From: Pseudomonadota bacterium
Lineage (GTDB): Bacteria > Pseudomonadota > Gammaproteobacteria > Burkholderiales > Methylophilaceae
Assembly: GCA_023459535.1 (NCBI GenBank)
Contig: JAEWTK010000165.1
Location: 1-5,723, forward strand
Length of the DNA: 5,723 bases
Direction: 5' to 3'
Shown: piece after piece, positions 1 through 5,391 of the stretch
Layout: each line of letters begins with the position of its first letter
Position numbering within the stretch: the stretch's first letter is position 1
The notes under the pieces: generated by a model
Seen by the model: the letters and a program-made list of their open reading frames with translations, nothing else
Told to the model about the DNA's origin: nothing
The model's database searches: none
Translations under genes and position numbers: made by a program

Positions 1-240
1 TGGGATCTGAACCGGCAAATCAGCGAGCAGCAAAAGCTGAATACCGAACTGAAGGCGCGCAATGACGCGGTCGATGCTGAAGTGCGCGACCTCAAGCAGG
101 GTTTTGCGGCGATCGAGGAGCGCGCCCGTAGCGAGCTGGGCATGATCAAGCAGGATGAGGTGTTCTACCAGGTATTCGAAGGCATGGCGCCCAAGTCGGT
201 GGAAAACCCGGTCAGCCCAGCCGCTGCTGCGGCTGAGTAA
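1..240 (+). CDS. ftsB: Cell division protein FtsB, 3' part (5' truncated by window edge)
   Basis: The open frame runs from base 1 to a TAA at 238-240 and gives 79 residues. It has no start in the window, so the short cytoplasmic N-terminus and the single membrane helix are missing. The visible part starts as a charged, heptad-like coiled coil ([19 protein letters not shown]). It is followed by the FtsB/DivIC signature: a second short helix, [23 protein letters not shown], seen here as [10 protein letters not shown] then DEVFYQV. An Ala/Pro-rich tail ends the protein. FtsB forms a periplasmic complex with FtsL and FtsQ in the divisome and helps activate septal peptidoglycan synthesis. In many proteobacteria ftsB follows eno, which would lie to the left here, though this cannot be seen. 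The match is to the family pattern from memory and is strong for the EERAR...E.FY segment. Confidence 0.9.
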   Translation, partial: WDLNRQISEQQKLNTELKARNDAVDAEVRDLKQGFAAIEERARSELGMIKQDEVFYQVFEGMAPKSVENPVSPAAAAAE

Positions 241-275
241 TCAACCGGGCTGGATTGGCTATCAATCTGATATTT

Positions 276-310
276 CTATGACTTGCCTGGCTCAGGCAGG
301 TAAGTCATAG
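276..310. terminator. Inverted repeat between convergent ftsB and ygfZ (possible bidirectional terminator)
   Basis: The left arm CTATGACTTGCCTG (276-289) pairs with CAGGTAAGTCATAG (297-310) over 14 positions, 13 Watson-Crick and one G-T, around a 7-base loop (290-296). It lies 35 bases after the ftsB stop, and its right arm encodes the last residues of YgfZ (the stop is at 292-294, in the loop). A stem between two convergent gene ends suits a shared terminator. No run of T follows on either strand, so it does not meet the classical intrinsic-terminator pattern. It may instead be an RNA 3'-end stabilising hairpin. Confidence 0.5.
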
Positions 311-1323
311 GGCAGTTCGGACAACTGCAGAGGGATGTCAGCCTGCTTGTCCAGATAGATATTGCCATTCTCCACGGCTTCCAGCCGTAATTCTGCAAGT
401 GCGAGCATGCCGCCATCCGCGGACGGTGCCACCCTTACCAGCATGCCCACGGCCTCCTCGCCGCCACCATGGAGCGGACTGCCTGCTTCGGCTTGCAGGC
501 CTGGCGGAATCTGCAGCGGCAGGGTCCTGCGTTTGACCTTGCCCAGATAATGCGTGCGTGCCACGATTTCCTGCCCCGTATAACATCCCTTCTTGAAGTT
601 GATGCCACCCAGCGCGTCCAGGTTGACCATTTGCGGGACAAAGGCTTCCTGCGTGGCAGGCTCGATATCCGGAATGCCTGCTTCAATTTCCAGCCACTCC
701 CAGCAACTGGCGCCTACCGGTTGCGCCTGTTGACTGAGCGCCGCCCAGAGCTGCTCGGCGTTCTCGGCGGCCACAAAAATCTCATAGCGTGGACGATTTC
801 CCGGCAGCCGGATGATGCTGGCTTCCTCCAGGCTCAATAGTTCGTGAGCGTTTTGTGGGGCCTGTCCGAAGTGACTGAGCAGGATCTGCTCAGCGTCCTT
901 GCCGGCCAGACCCAGACGCACGATGCTGTCGGAGGCATCAGTAATCATGACCTTGGATCTCAGGACATACATCTTCAGCCGTTTCATGATGGGTTCCAGC
1001 AACTGGCGATTCACTTGCAGGTACAGATGGTTGCCCTGTGCGAACACCAGGAACATTGCCAGCATCCGGCCTTTTGGCGTGCAGTAACCGGCATAGTGGC
1101 TGTTGTTGCCATTGAGCAATTTGACGTCATTGGTCAGTTGCCCTTGCAGGAAGGTTAGGCGGTCCTCGCCATCAATCTGCAACAAGCCCAGATGCGAGAG
1201 GTCTGTCAGCACGGTGGCATTGGCTGTGGCCTGCAATTCCATTTGCGGATTGCCGAAATGCTGTACCCGTTGACCGGTGATCGTTGCCTGCTGACTGCCA
1301 AGAAATTGATGCCACTGTGTCAT
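292..1323 (-). CDS. ygfZ: Folate-binding protein YgfZ (GcvT-like, Fe-S cluster maintenance)
   Basis: The product is 343 residues from the ATG at 1323. The diagnostic YgfZ motif K-G-C-Y-T-G-Q-E is at residues 245-252, with the conserved cysteine at 247, followed by IVARTHYLGKVKRR. The N-terminal half shows the GcvT-fold signature LTFLQGQLTNDV at about 56-67 and the CTPKGRML segment. Known members bind tetrahydrofolate and support assembly or repair of certain Fe-S enzymes such as MiaB in E. coli, in the cytoplasm. The frame stays open up to 1449, but that longer version would overlap ygfX and add about 42 residues of low-complexity sequence. MTQWHQFLGSQQA... is what relatives start with, so I chose 1323. 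The ribosome site is weak (AAGTGAAC about 9 bases upstream). The divergent ygfX neighbour matches the arrangement in E. coli. Confidence 0.92.
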   Translation of the reverse strand: MTQWHQFLGSQQATITGQRVQHFGNPQMELQATANATVLTDLSHLGLLQIDGEDRLTFLQGQLTNDVKLLNGNNSHYAGYCTPKGRMLAMFLVFAQGNHLYLQVNRQLLEPIMKRLKMYVLRSKVMITDASDSIVRLGLAGKDAEQILLSHFGQAPQNAHELLSLEEASIIRLPGNRPRYEIFVAAENAEQLWAALSQQAQPVGASCWEWLEIEAGIPDIEPATQEAFVPQMVNLDALGGINFKKGCYTGQEIVARTHYLGKVKRRTLPLQIPPGLQAEAGSPLHGGGEEAVGMLVRVAPSADGGMLALAELRLEAVENGNIYLDKQADIPLQLSELPYDLPA

Positions 1324-1360
1324 GATATGTCTGTTCACTTGTTGATAATGTCGAATATGC

Positions 1361-1397
1361 GACATGCCTGGAATATGATTTACACCAGAAGCATGTC
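1361..1397. promoter_or_regulatory. ygfZ/ygfX divergent intergenic region: inverted repeat around a possible -10 box
   Basis: The 96-base gap between the two divergent starts must hold the promoters for both genes unless either is read from elsewhere. On the + strand TATGAT (1374-1379) is a good -10 match for ygfX, but the -35 position (about 1351-1356, TCGAAT) is poor. A perfect 7-base inverted repeat, GACATGC (1361-1367) and GCATGTC (1391-1397), flanks that box with 23 bases between the arms and could be an operator. No convincing promoter for ygfZ was found on the - strand; CATTAT near 1344-1349 is the best -10-like hexamer. This is a suggestion only. Confidence 0.25.
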
Positions 1398-1408
1398 CTG
1401 TGCCACTC

Positions 1409-1414
1409 AGGGGA
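1409..1414 (+). promoter_or_regulatory. Ribosome binding site for ygfX
   Basis: AGGGGA lies 5 bases before the TTG at 1420-1422. It decides the start, because an in-frame ATG is not available until 1483, inside the first membrane helix, and no other site of this strength is nearby. Confidence 0.65.
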
Positions 1415-1419
1415 ATTGA

Positions 1420-1884
1420 TTGTCTTATTATAGCGCCAAGCCCATACAACTCGACCTTGCACCGTCAGCAAATCTGCTCTGGATGATAGTGGTTGCCAGT
1501 CTGACGGCTTGTCTGGTACTGCTGTTTCTGCCCTTGCCTGCGGTATTGAAGGTGGTTTCTGCTTCTCTGATTGTTGCGATTGCCGTCTTTTATATCCGGC
1601 TGCATGCTACCTTGACACTGCCAAGGTCAATCATACATTTGACACTGAATCCGGAAACCGGTTTGCAGGTGATGGAAAAGGCTGGCCTGAGCTATCAGGT
1701 CATAGTGTTGCCGAGCAGTTTTGTCGCGTCCTATCTGACGGTTCTAAATCTGCAGTCTACTGAGACTGGCCGGCGATTCTCGCTCATTCTGTTAACCGAT
1801 AACACCGAGCCAGAAGGGTTCAGGCAGCTGCGTGTCTGGCTTAGATGGGGCAGGGAACGGCTGGCAGCGGATGACTTATCTTGA
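1420..1884 (+). CDS. ygfX: YgfX/CptA-like inner-membrane protein
   Basis: The product is 154 residues, close to the roughly 135-150 of the YgfX (CptA toxin, formerly DUF1434) family. It starts with the family-like segment IQLDLAPSANLL (9-20) and then has a hydrophobic hairpin of two membrane helices (about 19-37 and 41-59). A soluble beta-rich cytoplasmic domain follows, ending in LILLTDNTEPEGFRQLRVWLRW, which resembles the LxLxxDsm...xFRxLRxxLR end of YgfX. In E. coli YgfX is reported to interfere with MreB/FtsZ assembly and pairs with SdhE (YgfY). The divergent position beside ygfZ supports the call. The start is a TTG preceded by AGGGGA, and starting at the next ATG (1483) would cut the N-terminal motif and helix. 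No sdhE lies next to it. The 3' end overlaps convergent mxaL by 9 bases. Sequence divergence in this family is high, so the toxin role is only a family-level inference. Confidence 0.75.
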   Translation: MSYYSAKPIQLDLAPSANLLWMIVVASLTACLVLLFLPLPAVLKVVSASLIVAIAVFYIRLHATLTLPRSIIHLTLNPETGLQVMEKAGLSYQVIVLPSSFVASYLTVLNLQSTETGRRFSLILLTDNTEPEGFRQLRVWLRWGRERLAADDLS

Positions 1885-2880
1885 AGGCGTTTGCGCGAAT
1901 CTGAGTCGTAGACGTTTCAGCGATTCGCGTGCAGCATGCAGCGGATGCTTGGGGAAATAGGCCAGTAGCAGCAGGATGCCCGCGATGCTGGCCAGTACCC
2001 AGTCTATCTTGTAAGGCGCGATGTCACGTCGGGCCGGTTTCTGTTTCTTCATGGCCGCGAGGATGTTCTGCAGCTTGTCGCCGCGCACATACTTTGCGCC
2101 GACCTCTTTAGTCAGATCTTGCAGATAGGTTTCGTTTAGCGTGGACAGGTAGCGGTCACCTTCACCGCTAGCGACATTATCGTCCCGTGTGCCGATGTTG
2201 GATTCCGAGATCTGCGCGATACCCGGTTGCAATGCGAAACTGTCGCCTGACCAGTAGCCGATCAACTGGTTTTTCTCGTCCAGTTTGGGAATGGGGGTGC
2301 CCTTGTCGCTGCCGATGCCGACCAGCAGCCAGTCATCGCCGCCCTGAAATTCACTGAGATTGCGTGTGTTGAATACATGCAGTCTGGGGGCTTCTTCGCC
2401 ATCGGTGAAATAGATTACTTGCGCCGGTTCCTGGAAGGCGCGCAGTGTGCGTGCGAGGTTGGGCAGGCTTTCGCGGATGCGGCTGTTGCCGGACCAGCCT
2501 GCACGCCAGTCCAGATGGTCGATGGTGTCATTGATGGCGGCAAAGTTGCTGCAGACCTCGATCGGCGTGTACATGGCGGCTACACTGACGCCGGCAAACA
2601 ATCCGATACTGACCTTGGTGCCGCAGGGCATGGCTGAGATGATCTCATGCATCATCTTCTGCGTATGCGCGATGCGTGTCACCGGCTTGCTTTCGCTGCC
2701 CATGTCGGCCACGTTCATGCTCTGTGAGATATCAGCCACCAGAATGTAGCTGTAGATATTGCGCTTGAGCGGGATACTGGGCTGGAACAGCGCGGCGATG
2801 AGAAAAACCAATGCCAGCAGTAACAGCGTGGCATCGCGTCTGTGTACCAGATAGCGTTGCAGATGATGGAAGTATTTCAC
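1876..2880 (-). CDS. mxaL: MxaL, von Willebrand A-domain protein of methanol dehydrogenase maturation
   Basis: The product is 334 residues from a GTG start whose first bases overlap the mxaK stop (GTGA, 4 nt), suggesting translational coupling. A basic N-terminus (HHLQRYLVHRR) precedes a membrane helix at about 17-33. A vWA domain (about 43-285) follows, then a second helix at 294-309 and a basic tail, so the vWA domain should face the periplasm. The MIDAS metal site is visible as D50-x-S52-x-S54 and as D160 in FTDGEE. The middle Thr found in typical MIDAS sites appears to be Ser (S133 in SGNSRIRESL). Cysteines C86 and C110 (MPCGTKV, IEVCSNF) could form a disulfide. In Methylobacterium mxaL is needed with mxaA and mxaK for calcium insertion into methanol dehydrogenase. 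The symbol rests on vWA content plus last place in the S-A-C-K-L order. Confidence 0.88.
   Translation of the reverse strand: MKYFHHLQRYLVHRRDATLLLLALVFLIAALFQPSIPLKRNIYSYILVADISQSMNVADMGSESKPVTRIAHTQKMMHEIISAMPCGTKVSIGLFAGVSVAAMYTPIEVCSNFAAINDTIDHLDWRAGWSGNSRIRESLPNLARTLRAFQEPAQVIYFTDGEEAPRLHVFNTRNLSEFQGGDDWLLVGIGSDKGTPIPKLDEKNQLIGYWSGDSFALQPGIAQISESNIGTRDDNVASGEGDRYLSTLNETYLQDLTKEVGAKYVRGDKLQNILAAMKKQKPARRDIAPYKIDWVLASIAGILLLLAYFPKHPLHAARESLKRLRLRFAQTPSR
1894..1929 (+). other. Hairpin just after the ygfX stop, inside the mxaL 3' end
   Basis: CGCGAATC (1894-1901) pairs with GATTCGCG (1922-1929) over 8 perfect bases. A further TGA/TCA pairing (1902-1904 with 1917-1919) is possible after a 2-base bulge. 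It starts 9 bases after the ygfX TGA, where a terminator would be expected. There is no T-run, and the sequence also encodes MxaL, so it may be chance. Confidence 0.25.
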
Positions 2881-3413
2881 GGCAAGCCCACCGGAATGTT
2901 GCCCATGATGAGGCCGGGGCTGTCGGATTCACCAACGCCCGGCGTCGGTGTCTCCGGCAGCATGCCGATCACGCGGTCGAGGTTGTGGCGTGTGTCCCAG
3001 TGGCTGTTGTCCAGCTTGAGCGATTGCACATAAGCGCCCTTGGCCTGTCTGAACAGGTATTCGCTCTCGTCGCGTACCGTCATGCTGTTGCCGTTGACGG
3101 TCAGGCCACGCAGAAAGAAGATATTGCCCAGGTTGTGCTGCACAGCGGAGCGTCGGTTGAGGTCGCCCTGCTCGGCCAGTTGCAGGAACAACAGGGTGGC
3201 CTCCTTGTAGCGTTCATTCTTCGCCAGCCAGTAGGCTGTGGAGAACTTGGCTTCATAGCTCTGGCGGTCCGTGTCCGGTGTTTTCGCCGTCAGGATCGCC
3301 CGATTGAAGTCATGGATTTGATGAATGCGGTTCCATGCATACAGCGCGGTGATTGAACTGACAGCAGCCAGCACGGCCAGTGTCCAGGTGACTTTTTTTA
3401 CGCTGAGTGCCAT
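2877..3413 (-). CDS. mxaK: MxaK, membrane-tethered TPR-like methanol dehydrogenase accessory protein
   Basis: The product is 178 residues from the ATG at 3413, which is preceded by a strong GGAGG (3421-3425) at 7-base spacing. The frame extends to 3479, but that version has no such site and runs further into mxaC. Residues 8-27 form one N-terminal membrane helix or uncleaved anchor, with Lys-Lys before it. The rest, probably periplasmic, shows TPR-like helical pairs: AYWLAKNERYKEATLLFLQLAEQ (about 60-82), then AVQHNLGNIFFLRG (90-103) and AYVQSLKLDNSHWDTRHNLDRV (127-148). The end is Pro/Gly-rich and finishes in PVGLP, as I recall for MxaK-type proteins. It overlaps mxaC by 16 bases and mxaL by 4. 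In Methylobacterium MxaK is one of the proteins needed for calcium insertion into methanol dehydrogenase, and its biochemical action is not known. A TPR scaffold for the two vWA proteins is inference. Confidence 0.85.
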   Translation of the reverse strand: MALSVKKVTWTLAVLAAVSSITALYAWNRIHQIHDFNRAILTAKTPDTDRQSYEAKFSTAYWLAKNERYKEATLLFLQLAEQGDLNRRSAVQHNLGNIFFLRGLTVNGNSMTVRDESEYLFRQAKGAYVQSLKLDNSHWDTRHNLDRVIGMLPETPTPGVGESDSPGLIMGNIPVGLP

Positions 3414-4384
3414 GTGCGCACCTCCAGATATTTGACGCCGAGCAGCAGGGCGATCATCAGTGCTGCCAGCATGAAGCAATGTTGTGTGTAGTTCTTGCCC
3501 GGGATTTTTTCCAGATAGATGATGGGTTTCTTTTCCTTCTGGTTGATGTCATCAATGGCCTTGGCCAGGGAACTGGGGTCATCCGCCTCATAGGCGTGAA
3601 ATGGCGTTTTAAGCGTCTGGAAGTATTCATGCAGGGCAATCACCGGCGGTAGAGGTTCATCTTCCTTCGGCACGAAGGTCTCATCGAAAATACTGAGGCC
3701 GCCCGGCTGTTTCAGTACGATCCAATAAAGCCCGATATCCATGCGGTCCAGCCAGTCTCGTACTTTTTGCTGTACATCGGCGCTGATACGGCCAGCACCG
3801 TCCGAGATCAGGATGATGGCGCGCGACCCCGAGTTGGGAATCTTATCGAACAGGCTGGTGCCGCTGCTCAGACCACTACCGATATTGGTCTGGAACAAGG
3901 CATTGTTTGCAGTAGCCTGTACGGCGGCAACAACCGCTTCGCGGTTTTCCGTCAGTGGCAGCACATGCATGGCGGAATTGCTGAAGGTGATGAGGCCAAC
4001 CAGGTCGTTTTGACGTTGGCGGATGAAGTCGGTAATCAAACGGCTCGCCGCGGCGGATTTGGTTTCGCCGACCCGGCCACCGATGCCGGCGCCGGAAAAC
4101 GGATCATCCATGCTGGCGCTGCGGTCCAGCACCAGCGCTATTTGCGCGCCTACACCGGTTTTCTCGACATGCTGTTCCGGCGTCTGTGGTGAGGCGAGCC
4201 CCAGCAGTATGAACGTTAGCGCAATCACAGCCAGCAGTTTGAGGAAGATGGCGATGATGTTGGACAAGGGGTCACTTGGTAGCATGGCGACCCAGGAATA
4301 GCTGCGGTTGTGCGAGCGTTCCAGCAGCAAGGGCAGCAGTGCCAGTGGCAATAGCCACAATACCAATGGATTGGCAAAGCTCAT
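3398..4384 (-). CDS. mxaC: MxaC, BatA-like von Willebrand A-domain protein
   Basis: The product is 328 residues. The N-terminus FANPLVLWLLPLALLPLLL is a BatA-type hydrophobic start (helix about 4-21). A basic loop, a second helix (43-63), a vWA domain (about 80-270) and a C-terminal helix (about 303-319) follow, which places the vWA domain in the periplasm. The MIDAS is complete: D87-x-S89-x-S91, T166 in QTNIGSGL and D195 in ISDG. The start ATG lies 4 bases after the mxaA stop, with a modest AGGT 8 bases upstream. vWA proteins of this kind work with MoxR AAA+ ATPases as metal-insertion or folding chaperones for exported enzymes. Here the client is expected to be PQQ methanol dehydrogenase, judged from the mxa gene order. 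The gene alone could be called batA, and the neighbours decide mxaC. Confidence 0.88.
   Translation of the reverse strand: MSFANPLVLWLLPLALLPLLLERSHNRSYSWVAMLPSDPLSNIIAIFLKLLAVIALTFILLGLASPQTPEQHVEKTGVGAQIALVLDRSASMDDPFSGAGIGGRVGETKSAAASRLITDFIRQRQNDLVGLITFSNSAMHVLPLTENREAVVAAVQATANNALFQTNIGSGLSSGTSLFDKIPNSGSRAIILISDGAGRISADVQQKVRDWLDRMDIGLYWIVLKQPGGLSIFDETFVPKEDEPLPPVIALHEYFQTLKTPFHAYEADDPSSLAKAIDDINQKEKKPIIYLEKIPGKNYTQHCFMLAALMIALLLGVKYLEVRTWHSA
3421..3425 (-). promoter_or_regulatory. Ribosome binding site for mxaK
   Basis: GGAGG (read on the - strand) sits 7 bases before the ATG at 3413 and lies within the last codons of mxaC. It fixes the mxaK start at 3413 rather than the open-frame limit at 3479. 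Confidence 0.8.
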
Positions 4385-4388
4385 GGTG

Positions 4389-5387
4389 TCAGACCTGCTT
4401 CTCTGGTTTCAGGCCGCGCTCGCAATCGCGACAGCTGCGGGTGAAGCGACGCAGCCATTCATGTTGACCTGTACCGAATTGCTGTGCGCTTTCTTCAAAA
4501 AATACGTGGCGCGACAAATCGAAAAACTGTTCGATGTCCTGCCGGATGGCCGCAAAAACAGGTTTTTGCTGCAGAAACTGTTCGAGATTGCCGCTGAATA
4601 CGCTGCTGCCAAGGCTCGCATTGAACGCCTGATGTACGCGGCCCAGGCCCAGCTTCAGGGTTTCATCGCTGGCCGGCAGTTTGCGTAGTTTTCTCAACTC
4701 TCGATAAGCGCGGGCGAATGGGCCGCCCATGCGGGGCAGCCATGCGTGAACTCCGAGGACATAGAGCAGGCCGAGCGCTGCCAGTGCCAGAACGACCAGC
4801 GCAGTGTTCAGGATGATTCTTTCCCGCTCGTCGGTTTTCAGAACCGGACCACGGAACGGACTCAAATCGGTTTCCAGCTTAACTTCACCGAAGACGGCGA
4901 TCGGTGAGATACGAAAATTCCAGCTGGGGATGCGGTATTCGTAGAAATCCTTGCCGCCTTGTACCTTGACGAATTCGGGCGGCAGGGCAGCAGGCTTGGC
5001 AACGACATTGCGCGTGAATACCTGGTAGGTCAGCGTTATCGTATAAACGGTGCTGTCGGCTTTCTCCCGCTCCTCTTTGCGGATGTCGCGCAGTTCGATA
5101 CCAATGACTTGCCCCTGATAGCGCTTCTCGTAACCGACGATCGGCAGAGAGGTGTCCAGCAGCTTGTAGGGTTTCTTGATTTCCAGGGTGACAACGCGCG
5201 TCAGCAAGTCACCCACGGTATAGCCGGAGTCGCGTTCGGGTTCGACGATTCTGATTTTTGCCAGCTTGGGGTCCAGGGCCGGCAACCTGACCTCGTCGGC
5301 CATCAGGGCGGTGCTGGCGGAAAGCAGCAGGCACAGTGCGATGCATTGCAGAAGGATTTTTTGCATATAGGCTAGGACGATTTTCAT
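4389..5387 (-). CDS. mxaA: MxaA, methanol dehydrogenase maturation protein (calcium insertion)
   Basis: The product is 332 residues from the ATG at 5387, 4 bases after the mxaS stop. ATGs at 5405 (overlapping mxaS by 14 bases) and 5366 are alternatives. None has a good ribosome site, and 5366 would give the most classical signal peptide. A signal sequence (KILLQCIALCLLLSASTA) ends near ALMA-DEV. A periplasmic beta-rich domain of about 160 residues follows (EPERDSGYTVGDLLTR, a VGYEKRYQGQ segment, YTITLTYQVF). One membrane helix at about 191-212 then leads to a basic cytoplasmic domain of about 115 residues. That domain ends in CRDCERGL, with cysteines at 319 and 322. The 'GYTVGD' type motif, length and place between a DUF58 gene and two vWA genes fit MxaA. 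Genetic work in Methylobacterium ties mxaA to calcium insertion into methanol dehydrogenase. The partner and mechanism are not shown by the sequence. Confidence 0.88.
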   Translation of the reverse strand: MKIVLAYMQKILLQCIALCLLLSASTALMADEVRLPALDPKLAKIRIVEPERDSGYTVGDLLTRVVTLEIKKPYKLLDTSLPIVGYEKRYQGQVIGIELRDIRKEEREKADSTVYTITLTYQVFTRNVVAKPAALPPEFVKVQGGKDFYEYRIPSWNFRISPIAVFGEVKLETDLSPFRGPVLKTDERERIILNTALVVLALAALGLLYVLGVHAWLPRMGGPFARAYRELRKLRKLPASDETLKLGLGRVHQAFNASLGSSVFSGNLEQFLQQKPVFAAIRQDIEQFFDLSRHVFFEESAQQFGTGQHEWLRRFTRSCRDCERGLKPEKQV

Positions 5388-5391
5388 TTGT

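Noticed and set aside
469..840. 123-residue + strand frame opposite ygfZ
   Set aside because: Antisense to the KGCYTGQE region of YgfZ; no independent support.
1324..1449. Extended N-terminus for YgfZ
   Set aside because: It would overlap the ygfX start and occupy the whole divergent promoter region, and the extra residues do not resemble the family.
2811..3356. 181-residue open frame on the + strand opposite mxaK and the mxaL 5' end
   Set aside because: It lies wholly antisense to two well-supported genes, has no recognisable motif and has the composition of a shadow frame in GC-rich coding DNA.
3414..3479. Extended N-terminus for MxaK
   Set aside because: It increases overlap with mxaC, ignores the strong GGAGG before 3413 and puts unrelated polar sequence before the membrane anchor.
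3767..4192. 141-residue open frame on the + strand opposite mxaC
   Set aside because: Antisense to the vWA domain with its clear MIDAS motifs; no domain or ribosome site seen.
1876..4384. A generic Bat aerotolerance operon (batA/batB) or a new MoxR-vWA system
   Set aside because: Domain content alone would allow it, but the order DUF58, MxaA-type protein, vWA, TPR-like, vWA is that of the known mxaSACKL cluster, so nothing undescribed is claimed.
4308..4688. 126-residue + strand frame opposite the mxaA/mxaC junction
   Set aside because: Shadow of the real - strand genes; spans a gene boundary and shows no family features.
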